A stretch of 64,000 bases of DNA, taken from Wenyingzhuangia fucanilytica (lineage in GTDB: Bacteria; Bacteroidota; Bacteroidia; Flavobacteriales; Flavobacteriaceae). Location of the stretch: NCBI RefSeq assembly GCF_001697185.1, contig NZ_CP014224.1:1736001-1800000 (forward strand). Direction: 5' to 3'. The notes under the pieces are model-generated. The model had not been told where the DNA came from and made no database searches. It was given only the letters and a program-made list of their open reading frames with translations. Shown here in pieces: positions 10,419 through 19,461 of the stretch (position 1 is the first letter of the stretch; the number at the start of each line of letters is the position of its first letter). Both the position numbers and the translations under genes were made by a program.

Positions 10419-10605
10419 AATTATTTAAAAGTTTATGGATTGTGACTATAATTCAATACAAAAGAACTAAGAATACAAGTCAAATAAAAAAACAATCTGT
10501 AAACAACAAAATGCTTATGGTAAACAACAGTTGAGCGAATTTTGTTGTTTAGGGCATGAATCATAATGTTTACAGATTTTTTTATTTATAAAGCCCTCAA
10601 TTTTA

Positions 10606-10613
10606 TAGCTTTG
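10606..10613 (+). promoter_or_regulatory. Putative -7 element for the LytS/LytTR operon
   Basis: TAGCTTTG fits TAnnTTTG and lies only 5 bp before the ATG at 10619, so a transcript started here would be essentially leaderless. Confidence 0.45.
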
Positions 10614-10618
10614 TATCT

Positions 10619-11632
10619 ATGTATACAAAAACAAACTATAAAAATTTTGCCAAAGAATTCCTTTTTCAACTTGCTTTAGGAAGTCTTGTTTTTATTCTTT
10701 ATTCCTACGGAAGACATGATAGAGATATTACTTTTCAGGAATTTGTTTTTTTTACCAACCAATCTTTAGGAGCATTAATTATTGGTTTTTTCTTATTACC
10801 TCGTTTTTTTTACACTCAAAAATACTGGCATTTTGCTATTTACACTACAGTAGTTTTGTGTATAGTGGTATTTATAGAAGAGGCTATTTTAGAACGCATC
10901 TATTTCCCTACTACTAGAGGAAGAAATATAGCTGCTAAAATCTATGATTTATTAGATGTACTGCCTACTATTTTAATTTTATTAGGCGCTAAATTTGCTT
11001 GGGATGCCATTACACAACGCAAGCACACAAAGCAATTAGAGTTACTTGCTAAAGAGAGTGAGTTACAATTTTTAAAAACACAGATCAATCCTCATTTTTT
11101 ATTTAACAACCTAAATAATTTATATGCGCATGCCATAGAAAACTCTCCTAAAACCCCTGAGTTTATTTTAGAGTTATCTAACATGTTGCGTTATATGTTG
11201 TATGATTGTAAGGCTACTTTTGTTCCTCTTGCTAGAGAAATAGAACAGTTAGAAAACTTTATCAATTTAAATAAACTACAAACCGAGGGAAAAGGGAAAG
11301 TAACTTTTAATACTAATGTTAGCGAAAATAACTTAAAAATTGCTCCACTTATTTTTACCGTTTTTGTAGAAAATGCTTTTAAACACAGTACCTCTAGCCT
11401 TTCAAAAGCTATTGATATTGTGATTGGTTTAGAGGTTGATGAACAAAACCAATTAATATTTACTTGTAAAAATAATTTCTTAAATACCTCTACCACACAA
11501 GATTTAAACAAAGGAATTGGTTTAAAAAATGTGCAAAAAAGATTAAATATGCTATATCCAAACAAGCATTCTTTAGAAGTGAGTAATAACAATCAAGAGT
11601 ATTTAATTACTTTAAAAATAAATTTACAATAG
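10619..11632 (+). CDS. LytS-type sensor histidine kinase
   Basis: The 337-aa sensor has four predicted membrane helices in the first ~130 residues, then the His_kinase core with the signature QINPHFLFNNLNNLYAHA. The phosphoacceptor is His159. A degenerate HATPase region follows (VFVENAFKHS and KGIGLKNVQKRLNMLYP). There is no separate input domain, so the membrane part probably senses the signal. The gene ends in TAG, immediately followed by the response regulator start, so the two are translationally coupled. Confidence 0.92.
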   Translation: MYTKTNYKNFAKEFLFQLALGSLVFILYSYGRHDRDITFQEFVFFTNQSLGALIIGFFLLPRFFYTQKYWHFAIYTTVVLCIVVFIEEAILERIYFPTTRGRNIAAKIYDLLDVLPTILILLGAKFAWDAITQRKHTKQLELLAKESELQFLKTQINPHFLFNNLNNLYAHAIENSPKTPEFILELSNMLRYMLYDCKATFVPLAREIEQLENFINLNKLQTEGKGKVTFNTNVSENNLKIAPLIFTVFVENAFKHSTSSLSKAIDIVIGLEVDEQNQLIFTCKNNFLNTSTTQDLNKGIGLKNVQKRLNMLYPNKHSLEVSNNNQEYLITLKINLQ

Positions 11633-11634
11633 TG

Positions 11635-12300
11635 ATGGATTGTATTATTGTAGAAGACCAATTACCTGCACAGCGTATTTTAAAAAAATACATAGAAGAT
11701 GCAGGAAACCTTAACTTAAAAGCTATTTTTAACAATGCTTTAGAAGCTATGGATTTTCTACAAAACAATACTGTTGAACTTATGTTTTTAGACATTCATT
11801 TACCACAATTGTCTGGTATAGATTTTTTAAAAAAATTAGAAACCCCTCCTAAAGTAATTTTAACAACTGCCTTTACTGAATACGCTATTGAAAGTTATGA
11901 TTTAAATGTGGTTGATTATTTATTAAAACCTTTTGCTTTTAAAAGGTTTATGCAAGCCATAGAAAAAGTAAAAAGCAACGCTGCGCCTATACAAAAGGAA
12001 ATATTTATCAAATCGGGGTATGAACATATTAAGATTGATATTGATGACCTTATTTACATCAAATCAGATACCGATTATACAGAGTTTTTCTTAGCTAACA
12101 AAAGCTACTTATCTTCTGAACCTTTGCGTTATTGGGAAACTGAACTCAAAGCATATTCATTTAATAGAGTTCATAAATCTTATATCATCAATTCTAAAAA
12201 AATTGAAAAAATTGGAACCCAACAAGTGGTTTTAACTCATAACATTACCATTCCAATTGGTAGGGCTTATAAAGATGATTTTCTAAAGTTATTGAATTAA
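11635..12300 (+). CDS. LytTR-family response regulator
   Basis: The N-terminal receiver domain has the phosphoacceptor Asp in MFLDIHLP and the conserved Lys in YLLKPFAF. The C-terminal LytTR DNA-binding domain follows (residues ~125-221, IYIKSDTDYTEFF and FNRVHKSYIIN). A GTG at 11632 overlapping the kinase stop is an alternative start; the ATG at 11635 is preferred. It forms a two-component system with the preceding kinase. Targets are unknown, though the divergent TonB receptor or the gene itself are natural candidates. Confidence 0.93.
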   Translation: MDCIIVEDQLPAQRILKKYIEDAGNLNLKAIFNNALEAMDFLQNNTVELMFLDIHLPQLSGIDFLKKLETPPKVILTTAFTEYAIESYDLNVVDYLLKPFAFKRFMQAIEKVKSNAAPIQKEIFIKSGYEHIKIDIDDLIYIKSDTDYTEFFLANKSYLSSEPLRYWETELKAYSFNRVHKSYIINSKKIEKIGTQQVVLTHNITIPIGRAYKDDFLKLLN

Positions 12301-12680
12301 TTATTTTTTTTCATCTTAAATCTAGTTACAAAAAAGTAAGAGAATCCCCCAATAAAGTACAATAAAACATCAATCCAATCAGAAGTATATCTGCTATTAA
12401 TTTTGGGTTGATAAAATTCAAAATACACAGCGTAGTAGGTTGCCAAACAAATCACAAAGCCCAAGGGAAGTTTAAATTGAGCATCTTTTTTAAGAAATCG
12501 TATTATATAAGTAATGATTCCCAAAACAAGGGGCAAACAAAGTAAATCATTAAGATAATTATGAATCAACATTGGAAGTTGATATTCATTTAGTTTTAGA
12601 AAATAAACAGTAATGGCTATTATTGATAAAATACAATACACCAACTTATTTATTTCCAAAAAACGAAAAGTTTTCATCAT
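12297..12680 (-). CDS. Small four-helix membrane protein, unknown function
   Basis: A ~127-aa protein with four hydrophobic helices; no enzymatic motif is recognised. An upstream in-frame ATG at 12734 would overlap the preceding gene by 20 bp, so the ATG at 12680 (or the adjacent 12677) preceding KTFRFLEINK is chosen. It ends 4 bp inside the convergent response regulator gene. It resembles small VanZ-like or DUF-type membrane proteins in size and topology only. Confidence 0.6.
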   Translation of the reverse strand: MMKTFRFLEINKLVYCILSIIAITVYFLKLNEYQLPMLIHNYLNDLLCLPLVLGIITYIIRFLKKDAQFKLPLGFVICLATYYAVYFEFYQPKINSRYTSDWIDVLLYFIGGFSYFFVTRFKMKKNN

Positions 12681-12714
12681 CGAAACTTTAATATTACTTA
12701 ACAACGAATGTAAA

Positions 12715-13032
12715 TTAACCTGCGGCAACAGCAAGTATAAAAGATATTAATCCACCAATAACCATCGCTAAAAAGAGCCATATTAAACGACCTATTTTAA
12801 AAGGTATTCTAACAATAAAATATGGATGGTTTAAACCTTTTTCAATAAATTTCAGGAGTTTATTTTCTTCCTTTTGTTTATTCTCTAGTGCTACTCTTTT
12901 CTCTTCTATAGCCTCACTCTCTAGCCTACGTTTTAGAACAATATTGATTAATGCTCCACAGTTTTTACAATAATCACTGTTTTCATTTACAATATTACAT
13001 TCCATACATTTTACATATGTTTTCTGCTTCAT
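12715..13032 (-). CDS. Zinc-ribbon single-TM protein, unknown function
   Basis: A 105-aa protein with an N-terminal zinc-ribbon pattern CMEC...CKNC (residues ~9-25), a charged probably helical middle (residues ~35-65, rich in Glu and Lys) and a C-terminal membrane helix (IWLFLAMVIGGLISFILAV). This is the usual layout of small tail-anchored zinc-ribbon proteins. Partner and function are unknown. It precedes the small membrane protein at 12297-12680 and may be cotranscribed with it. Confidence 0.7.
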   Translation of the reverse strand: MKQKTYVKCMECNIVNENSDYCKNCGALINIVLKRRLESEAIEEKRVALENKQKEENKLLKFIEKGLNHPYFIVRIPFKIGRLIWLFLAMVIGGLISFILAVAAG

Positions 13033-13071
13033 TTCTCTAAGGAAAGATTAAAGGATTCTAAAAGATGTTTT

Positions 13072-14079
13072 TTAATAATTTTCTAAACTAGCTTTAATTC
13101 GGTTTTTAATTTTGTTTACAAATGATGAAGGAGATAAAACTTTTAAAGCCTCCCCATAAGATAAAATTTGTTGTTCTAACTCATAATTAGGAATAACATC
13201 TAAAGTAAAAGTCAATCCGTTTTCGTTTAATTCTCCATTTTTTTGACTACCATGTAAAGGAGATGTTAACATATAAGAAGCCAAACTAGAATTGGCTTGT
13301 AGGGTTATTTTTGTTAAAGTATTATCTAAACCACCTCTAGTAATTCCAATAATATCTTCATAACGTTCTGTAAAATCGATATCAGAAACTTCGTATTTGT
13401 CTTTACTTTCTTTAATAGCCACAATTCTATCAATAGCCAAAGTAGTTACAGGTTTGTGTTTAGAATTTGTTCCCAATACAAACCATCTGTTATTGTATTG
13501 TTTTAAGTATTGTGGATGCATAGAAAATACTTCTACCTCATTATTTCTAAAAGATTGATAATCTATCAACAAAACTTTTTCGTATAAAACTGCATTAAAC
13601 AAGGTGTTTAAATGTTCCAATCCTTTTAAATAGGGGTTGTTTTCAAACCCTAAAATTTCTCTTGGTGTTTCATGAAAATCAAAATCTTTTTCAAGTTTTA
13701 AGGTCAATTCTTCTACCCAACCAAACTGAGGCATTCCTTTAATTCTATTTAAAGTTAATAATGCTTCTTTTAATTGTTGCGCTTCGGTTTCGTTCATCGG
13801 CTGGTTGTTGATAGAAAAATTTGGATCAACATACCTGTAATAAGCTGTTCTCCCTTCTTTGGTAACATTTAACTCAACACCATATCCCTGTTCACTTTTC
13901 ATAAAGTTGATATCATCATAAACTTGCCTACGTTTGATACCATCAGTTTCTCCATTAAAATCATACAAAGCTTGATTACAGGCTTCTATCAAATCATTCA
14001 TTGCATATCTCTTTCCTGTATTTCTAAAACATTTGTCTAATGCTTGATAACGAATAATTGCGTTTTTATTGGTAGCCAT
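13072..14079 (-). CDS. WYL-domain helix-turn-helix transcriptional regulator
   Basis: The 335-aa protein has an N-terminal winged-helix region (residues ~10-60, RYQALDKCFRNTGKRYAMND), a WYL domain at about residues 150-230 (LLIDYQSFRN, FSMHPQYLKQYNNRWFVLGT) and a WCX-like C-terminal part (~240-335). WYL domains sense nucleic-acid ligands or second messengers and regulate DNA-damage or defence genes in many bacteria. It is not adjacent to a recognisable defence system here, so its regulon is unknown. Confidence 0.87.
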   Translation of the reverse strand: MATNKNAIIRYQALDKCFRNTGKRYAMNDLIEACNQALYDFNGETDGIKRRQVYDDINFMKSEQGYGVELNVTKEGRTAYYRYVDPNFSINNQPMNETEAQQLKEALLTLNRIKGMPQFGWVEELTLKLEKDFDFHETPREILGFENNPYLKGLEHLNTLFNAVLYEKVLLIDYQSFRNNEVEVFSMHPQYLKQYNNRWFVLGTNSKHKPVTTLAIDRIVAIKESKDKYEVSDIDFTERYEDIIGITRGGLDNTLTKITLQANSSLASYMLTSPLHGSQKNGELNENGLTFTLDVIPNYELEQQILSYGEALKVLSPSSFVNKIKNRIKASLENY

Positions 14080-14118
14080 AATATGGAAATATAATTATTG
14101 TTCTTTGTTATCGCTTGT

Positions 14119-15318
14119 TTAGGATTTAAAATCTTGAGACTCTTTAGTATTAATACTTTGACCAATGTGATAGGTTTCTGTAAGTATTTTCTTCATTTCT
14201 TTTCCCCAGTTTTTCCAATTCAATTCTTTTAAATATTTCTCACGAGAAGTTTCAGCGATTTGTTTAAACATAACAGTATCTGAAATTAAATTAGAAATAA
14301 CATCAAAATACTCATCACTTTTAGCATCCAAAGGAAGTATAAAACCATTTATTCCATTTTCAACCACAGAAGAAACTCCACCAGTATCTGTAGTAATAAC
14401 AGGCAAACCATATGCATTTGCTTCGCAAAAAACAATTCCAAAACACTCTGCTCTTGTTGGCATAAAAAACAAATGAGACTCTTTAAACAACTCCTGAAAC
14501 CTTAAGTTATCTTCTTTAAAATTTTTATTAAGAAATGGTATAACCTCCATTTTAGGGTGCGTTTGGCTAGGTATACACCCAACAACAGTTAATTTAACAT
14601 TGTATCCCTTTTTATCTAATTTATCAATAGTTTCTAAAACGATGTCCCCGCCTTTACGTTTCCAATCTACCCCTACAAAAAGAATATTAATGGTAGAGTC
14701 ATATTTCTTTATTAGATCTTCTTCTTCGGGATCTTTATCAATATTTGCTCCCATTTTTACTAAGTAAGGGTTTTGAGCATCATAATCTTTTTGAGCTATA
14801 TCAAAAACCCATTTTGAAGGAAAAACCTGCGTTGTTGATTTACTTATTGCTTTTTGCTCTATTTGATTACTAATTTTAATTGATTTATCAGAAAAATTAG
14901 CAAATGAATCATAATAATCAACCATAACAGAAACTGTAGCATCAGAAAAATAACAAATAGGAATATTTGTCTTTAGATGAGCGACTTCTACAGATGCCGC
15001 CGGGGCAAACAGTACATCTATTTTATGTTTTTGAATTGCTTTATCAAAAAAACCACTGTGATATTTACTCTTAATATGATTGTGTTCTTTATTAAACTTT
15101 TTTTTATAAAAATTTTTGTGAAACAGTTTGCATATTTTCAATCGTAAATACATAACAAAATAATCAAACTTACTCAGCTCTACAGGCCCCAAACTTATTA
15201 CAGTTGAAAACTCTTCTTTTAAAGCGTTATTCATCCTGAAAAGAGTGCCTGACCAGCTTGTTTTATCATTAGGATCTGTAGCAGTAATAACTCCTATGTT
15301 CAAATCTTGTTTATACAT
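14119..15318 (-). CDS. Glycosyltransferase family 4-like protein
   Basis: A 399-aa GT-B-fold protein. The C-terminal half has the GT4 hallmarks ILFVGVDWKRKGGDIVLETI (donor-binding loop) and the E-x7-E type motif FFMPTRAECFGIVFCEANAYGLPVITTD divided over residues ~285-310. The N-terminal half lacks a signal or membrane segment, so a cytosolic or peripheral sugar transferase is expected. Donor and acceptor are not predictable. It is a single gene, divergent from the HIRAN gene, without a polysaccharide biosynthesis cluster nearby. Confidence 0.87.
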   Translation of the reverse strand: MYKQDLNIGVITATDPNDKTSWSGTLFRMNNALKEEFSTVISLGPVELSKFDYFVMYLRLKICKLFHKNFYKKKFNKEHNHIKSKYHSGFFDKAIQKHKIDVLFAPAASVEVAHLKTNIPICYFSDATVSVMVDYYDSFANFSDKSIKISNQIEQKAISKSTTQVFPSKWVFDIAQKDYDAQNPYLVKMGANIDKDPEEEDLIKKYDSTINILFVGVDWKRKGGDIVLETIDKLDKKGYNVKLTVVGCIPSQTHPKMEVIPFLNKNFKEDNLRFQELFKESHLFFMPTRAECFGIVFCEANAYGLPVITTDTGGVSSVVENGINGFILPLDAKSDEYFDVISNLISDTVMFKQIAETSREKYLKELNWKNWGKEMKKILTETYHIGQSINTKESQDFKS

Positions 15319-15420
15319 ATAAATTATGTTTTTATTTTTTTGAAATAACTAAAATAATCAATTGTGCATAAACACAACACACATTAGTTAAATATTTGTA
15401 TCAAATAAAATCAAGAACAT

Positions 15421-15741
15421 ATGAAAAGAGAACGCATCATTAACTATAACATTGCTGGATTTAATTATTACGAAGGTGCTTTGGCTTTTAATAAGCTTAA
15501 AATAGGTACTACTTTAAAATTAGTTCCAGAACCTGAAAACCACTATGATAAATATGCCATTGCTATTTATTATAAAAGTTACAAGCTTGGATATATTCCT
15601 AAAGGAGAAAATAGATTACTAACACTTTTACTTCAAAATAATTTAATTGAAACCGAAACTGTAGTTCAAAAAAGATCCGAAGAAGAACATCCTGAAAACC
15701 AAATATTAGCTATTACCTATTTATTAATTCCAAATCAATAA
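15421..15741 (+). CDS. HIRAN-domain protein
   Basis: The 106-residue protein is almost entirely one HIRAN domain: INYNIAGFNYYEGA, LVPEPENHYDKYAIAIYY and KLGYIPKGENR match the family's conserved blocks. HIRAN domains bind single-stranded 3' DNA ends, as in HLTF. The free-standing form here may recognise DNA ends or stalled forks, but no catalytic domain is attached. The next small gene starts 2 bp downstream and is likely cotranscribed. Confidence 0.82.
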   Translation: MKRERIINYNIAGFNYYEGALAFNKLKIGTTLKLVPEPENHYDKYAIAIYYKSYKLGYIPKGENRLLTLLLQNNLIETETVVQKRSEEEHPENQILAITYLLIPNQ

Positions 15742-15743
15742 TT

Positions 15744-15959
15744 ATGTCAAAACAATTAAGCCTACACGAACAAAGAAAAAAGTTAAACAACATTTACAAC
15801 AACATCATTAAAAGAAAAGATTTACCTGAGTTAGAATTTGATCACTTGATGAGATTGTGGATTTCTGAAAACGAAAAACTCGAAAAAAAAGAACAGGTAT
15901 TTGAAGTGAATTTTTTACACCAAACAAGCCTTAAAAATTATGCTAATGTGGCTGTATAA
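15744..15959 (+). CDS. Small hypothetical protein (71 aa)
   Basis: A 71-aa, charged, helical protein without signal or membrane segment, beginning 2 bp after the HIRAN gene. No family is recognised. The tight spacing suggests translation coupled to, and perhaps function with, the HIRAN protein. Confidence 0.6.
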   Translation: MSKQLSLHEQRKKLNNIYNNIIKRKDLPELEFDHLMRLWISENEKLEKKEQVFEVNFLHQTSLKNYANVAV

Positions 15960-16004
15960 CACAATTATTGGGTAAATATATACCGCTTTATATGTTTACC
16001 CAAA

Positions 16005-16865
16005 CTATTGTTTTAAAACAAACTGTACCTTTCCTCCTACTGGAATTTGAGCTAAAACATCACATGCATTTTCGGTTAAATTTACCAGACGAAGATAACC
16101 TCCAGTTGTTGGAGCATCGGCCATCATTACAATAGGCTGACCAGATTTGGTAATTTGAACAGTTCCTTTTATTATTCCAGAAGAAATAATTTCATCTTTT
16201 TCTGGTAATAAAACATCACTGCTTTCTAACCTAATTCCTATTCTATTACTGTCTTTGCTTATGGTAAAAACGGCATCAAAAAAAGAAGCTTTACTTGCAT
16301 CAGAGAATAAATACCACTCAGGACCTAAAATACATTCTAAAGTTGCACTAGGCAAAAACAATGGAGCTTTTACTTTAGATTTTACCGCACCTAAGGTATT
16401 GTGCAAAACAGGTAATAAATCTCCTTTTTGCAATATTCTTCCTTTATATCCACCCAATTTTGCTGGAACATATGTTGATTTACTCCCTAAAATTCGTGGT
16501 ATTTTAAAACCTCCTAGAACAGCAACATATCCATAAACACCCTGTACGGCACCTTTAAAAGAAACAATGCCATCCTTAGGAATTGTAATTGATTTATACA
16601 TTGGAATTGAAACACCATTCAACTTGGGTTGCATATTTGCACCTGTAATAGCAATAGTAATGGCTTGATGAGCTTTAAACTTTAAACCTAACAAAGTCAT
16701 TTCTATCACCGCAGTATCAAGATCATTTGTTACTAAAGTATTGGCCAAGTGAGCAGAAGTAACATCCATAAAACCACTCACAGGAATCCCTTTGTCTTGA
16801 AAACCAAAACGACCTCCATCTTGAATGGTAGAACTTAAGCCTGGTGAAATGATTTCTATACTCAT
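16005..16865 (-). CDS. pxpC: 5-oxoprolinase subunit C (biotin-dependent carboxyltransferase family)
   Basis: The 286-aa protein belongs to the KipA/PxpC family: it starts IEIISPGLSSTIQDGGRFGFQDKGIPVSG and contains TGANMQPKLNG and the late block GIIKGTVQITKSGQPIVMMAD. With PxpA and PxpB it forms the ATP-dependent 5-oxoprolinase that opens pyroglutamate to glutamate. It overlaps pxpB by 4 bp, the last gene of a pxpA-pxpB-pxpC operon on the minus strand. Confidence 0.93.
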   Translation of the reverse strand: MSIEIISPGLSSTIQDGGRFGFQDKGIPVSGFMDVTSAHLANTLVTNDLDTAVIEMTLLGLKFKAHQAITIAITGANMQPKLNGVSIPMYKSITIPKDGIVSFKGAVQGVYGYVAVLGGFKIPRILGSKSTYVPAKLGGYKGRILQKGDLLPVLHNTLGAVKSKVKAPLFLPSATLECILGPEWYLFSDASKASFFDAVFTISKDSNRIGIRLESSDVLLPEKDEIISSGIIKGTVQITKSGQPIVMMADAPTTGGYLRLVNLTENACDVLAQIPVGGKVQFVLKQ

Positions 16866-17533
16866 TGTTTTTTTATTTTTTCGAATTCCGATACCGAGAT
16901 AGGCACAAACTGAACATAATCTCCCATGTTTACAATTCCTGGTTTCTCTTTAGAAAACAAGGTTAACGGAGTCTGACCAATAATTTGCCATCCTCCAGGA
17001 GTTACTATAGGATAAACCCCAGTTTGTTGATCGGCTAATCCCACGGCTCCAGCAGGTATTTGAATTCTTGGAGTTTGTTTTCTTGGTGTATGTAAACGTT
17101 GATCTAAACCTCCTAAATACATAAACCCTGGAGCAAATCCTAGCATATAAACCAAATATGGTTTTTGGGTGTGGAGCGCAATAATTTCTTTATTTGTTAA
17201 TCCTAAATGTTTAGAAACATATTCCATGTCTAAAGCATATGGAGCCTCATAACAAACAGGAATTTCTATAATGTTTTTAGTCAATTCACTCTCTGCAATT
17301 TCATAAGGAGTATTTTCTAAAAATATTTTTAGGGTTGTACTTTCAATCTCATGCTGATGAAACATGATGGTTACAGAATTATAAGCAGGGATTAAAGAAT
17401 GTACTCCGTGAATATGCATGTTTTTTAGTTGTTGGTAACAGGCCTTCACTTTTAAGTGAATATCTTTAGATATTTCATCCTTAAACTTTATTAAAAAAGC
17501 ACTTTCACCATATGGAACTACACTAAATTGCAT
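16862..17533 (-). CDS. pxpB: 5-oxoprolinase subunit B (allophanate hydrolase subunit 1 family)
   Basis: The 223-aa KipI/PxpB-type protein shows the family blocks VPYGESAFLIKF, VCYEAPYALDMEYVSKHLG and the strongly conserved LGFAPGFMYLGGLD with TPGGWQIIGQTP. It is the partner of PxpC in the 5-oxoprolinase complex. It overlaps both neighbours (11 bp with pxpA, 4 bp with pxpC), consistent with stoichiometric coupled translation. Confidence 0.93.
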   Translation of the reverse strand: MQFSVVPYGESAFLIKFKDEISKDIHLKVKACYQQLKNMHIHGVHSLIPAYNSVTIMFHQHEIESTTLKIFLENTPYEIAESELTKNIIEIPVCYEAPYALDMEYVSKHLGLTNKEIIALHTQKPYLVYMLGFAPGFMYLGGLDQRLHTPRKQTPRIQIPAGAVGLADQQTGVYPIVTPGGWQIIGQTPLTLFSKEKPGIVNMGDYVQFVPISVSEFEKIKKQ

Positions 17534-18263
17534 TCTTCACTTCTATTTTTTGTTTTTTTAATTGATGATTTACGTAGGTAAGTAATTCAACTGCCTCTGG
17601 CGTATCTCCATGAAAGCAAATACTGTGCAAATCAAGATTTATTTCATTTTCTTCTAAGCTGATGACTTTTTTATTTAGCACCATGTCCGAAACTTGCTGC
17701 CAAACCTGTTCTTTATTATGAATAACTCCCAAAGGATTGTTTCTAGAAACCAAAGTCCCATCATCGTGATAAGTTCTATCAGCAAAACCTTCTCTTAAAA
17801 AAATAAGATATCCTTTTTTAGCTTCTTCCTCTAACACAGAACCTGCCAAGCCCATTAAACCTACACTAGGTTCTATTTGTTGTAAAACACTTACCAATAA
17901 TGCTGCCATGTTTCTATCTACAGATGCTTTGTTATACAATGCACCATGAGGTTTTACATATCTAACTACTGCTCCTTCTTCTCTAGCAATTCTAATCAAA
18001 GTTAAAATTTGATCTCTAATGACTTTTTTTAACATTTCATCAGAAATATCCATCACCTCTCTTCCAAAAAACTCTGGGTTTGGATAAGAAGGATGTGCAC
18101 CAATGGTTACTCCGTATTTTAAAGCCAAACGAATGGTTGCCCTCATTGAGTTTTCGGTTCCTGTATGACCACCACAAGCAATATTACAAGAAGAAATCAT
18201 TTGCATTAATTCCTCATCAAACAAAAAACCTTCTCCTAAATCTGCATTGATATCTATTTTCAT
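17523..18263 (-). CDS. pxpA: 5-oxoprolinase subunit A (LamB/YcsF family)
   Basis: The 246-aa LamB/YcsF protein starts with the family signature DINADLGEGF and contains SCNIACGGHTGTENSM, HPSYPNPEFFGRE and VKPHGALYN. It acts with PxpB and PxpC in ATP-dependent pyroglutamate hydrolysis in the cytosol, recycling this spontaneous glutamine-derived damage product. It is the first gene of the operon; the 178-bp gap to the divergent 18442 gene must hold its promoter. Confidence 0.94.
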   Translation of the reverse strand: MKIDINADLGEGFLFDEELMQMISSCNIACGGHTGTENSMRATIRLALKYGVTIGAHPSYPNPEFFGREVMDISDEMLKKVIRDQILTLIRIAREEGAVVRYVKPHGALYNKASVDRNMAALLVSVLQQIEPSVGLMGLAGSVLEEEAKKGYLIFLREGFADRTYHDDGTLVSRNNPLGVIHNKEQVWQQVSDMVLNKKVISLEENEINLDLHSICFHGDTPEAVELLTYVNHQLKKQKIEVKNAI

Positions 18264-18441
18264 TTTTTATTATTGATTACACTATTAAAATTAATAAACT
18301 AAAAATAATAGCACGTATAAATCCTTATTAAATATTTTCATCAATCAATAAAACAAATCTTAACTCAACTCAAAATTTAAATTTTATATATTTACCCTAT
18401 ACCTCAAACCATCACTTTAAATATTAAAACTAATACCAACT

Positions 18442-19452
18442 ATGAATCGTAGATCATTTATACAAAAAACAAGTGCTGCATCATTGCTAATTTCCACAAG
18501 TCCATCTTTATTATATGCCAATCAGAAACTAAGTCCTCCAGAGGTAGAACCTTTTAGAATTTCCTTATCTCAATGGGGATACGAAAGAGATATTTTTGGA
18601 CAAGGGAGAGCCAACAACAAGTGGTTTAAAAAAATGCTTGTAGAAGATCCTAAACAAGTTTTACAAGGAACTTTAGATCCTACCGATATAGTTATTAAAG
18701 CTAAAAATTTAGGTTTACACGGAGTTGATTTGGTAAGTTCTATGATTCAAGCTCATCAACACGACAAACAATGGTTGTGGAATTTTAAAGCCAAAGCCAA
18801 AGACCACCATGTAAAATTTATTTGTATGATGGCAGACGGTGCTTATAAAATAGGTGATTACAATGCTGAAAATAGAAAAAAAGCCATTTTAGAACATCAA
18901 AAATGGATTGATGCAAGCGCTGAACTTGGTTGTGAGCATGTTAGAATAAATCCTTTTGGAACAGGAACTTACTTACAAATGTTAAACAATTGTGCTAGTT
19001 CATTAACCATATTAAGTGAATATGCTAAAAAACAAGGCATTAAAATTAGTATAGAAAACCACGGACATCCCTCTAGTAACGGAGCATGGGCCAATATGTT
19101 AATAGAAACCGTTCAACCTAAAAACCTAGGATTGTTTTTAGATTATGGAAACTTTTTTATGGGTGGATTTAGCGTGAGACCAAGACGTTATTACGACGCC
19201 AAACAAGGAATGGAAGATTTAGCTCCTTTTGCTACCGGAATTAGTGCTAAAACCAAAGAATTTACTGTAGATGGAAAAGAAGCTAACATAGATTATGACA
19301 TGTGTATGGAAGAAACCATGAAGCATAAATTTAAAGGTTGGGTTAGTGCAGAATACGCAGGAAAAGATTTAAGTTGTGATCAAGGAGCACAAAAAACCGT
19401 TGCTTTGCTACAACATTATCAACAAAAATATAAAGAGCCTAGCATTAGCTAA
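18442..19452 (+). CDS. Sugar phosphate isomerase/epimerase family TIM-barrel protein, exported
   Basis: The 336-aa protein begins MNRRSFIQKTSAASLLIST, a Tat-like signal with an RR pair before the hydrophobic stretch, then an AP-endonuclease-2/xylose-isomerase-like TIM barrel (residues ~35-330). Metal-ligand-like acidic and His residues are visible in ISIENHGHPSS, LDYGNFF and WVSAEYAGKD. Such proteins isomerise or epimerise sugars or sugar lactones in the periplasm; the substrate is unknown. Confidence 0.82.
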   Translation: MNRRSFIQKTSAASLLISTSPSLLYANQKLSPPEVEPFRISLSQWGYERDIFGQGRANNKWFKKMLVEDPKQVLQGTLDPTDIVIKAKNLGLHGVDLVSSMIQAHQHDKQWLWNFKAKAKDHHVKFICMMADGAYKIGDYNAENRKKAILEHQKWIDASAELGCEHVRINPFGTGTYLQMLNNCASSLTILSEYAKKQGIKISIENHGHPSSNGAWANMLIETVQPKNLGLFLDYGNFFMGGFSVRPRRYYDAKQGMEDLAPFATGISAKTKEFTVDGKEANIDYDMCMEETMKHKFKGWVSAEYAGKDLSCDQGAQKTVALLQHYQQKYKEPSIS

Positions 19453-19459
19453 GCTCTTT
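19432..19459. terminator. Nested hairpin between convergent genes
   Basis: AAAGAGC (19432-19438) pairs with GCTCTTT (19453-19459), with an inner TAGC/GCTA pair. It overlaps the end of the + strand isomerase gene and precedes the convergent helicase stop at 19462, where a shared terminator is expected. The T tracts are weak. Confidence 0.4.
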
Positions 19460-19461
19460 GT

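Noticed and set aside
12681-12734. Start at 12734 for the small membrane protein
   Set aside because: It overlaps the upstream zinc-ribbon gene, and the later ATGs lie directly before the first membrane helix.
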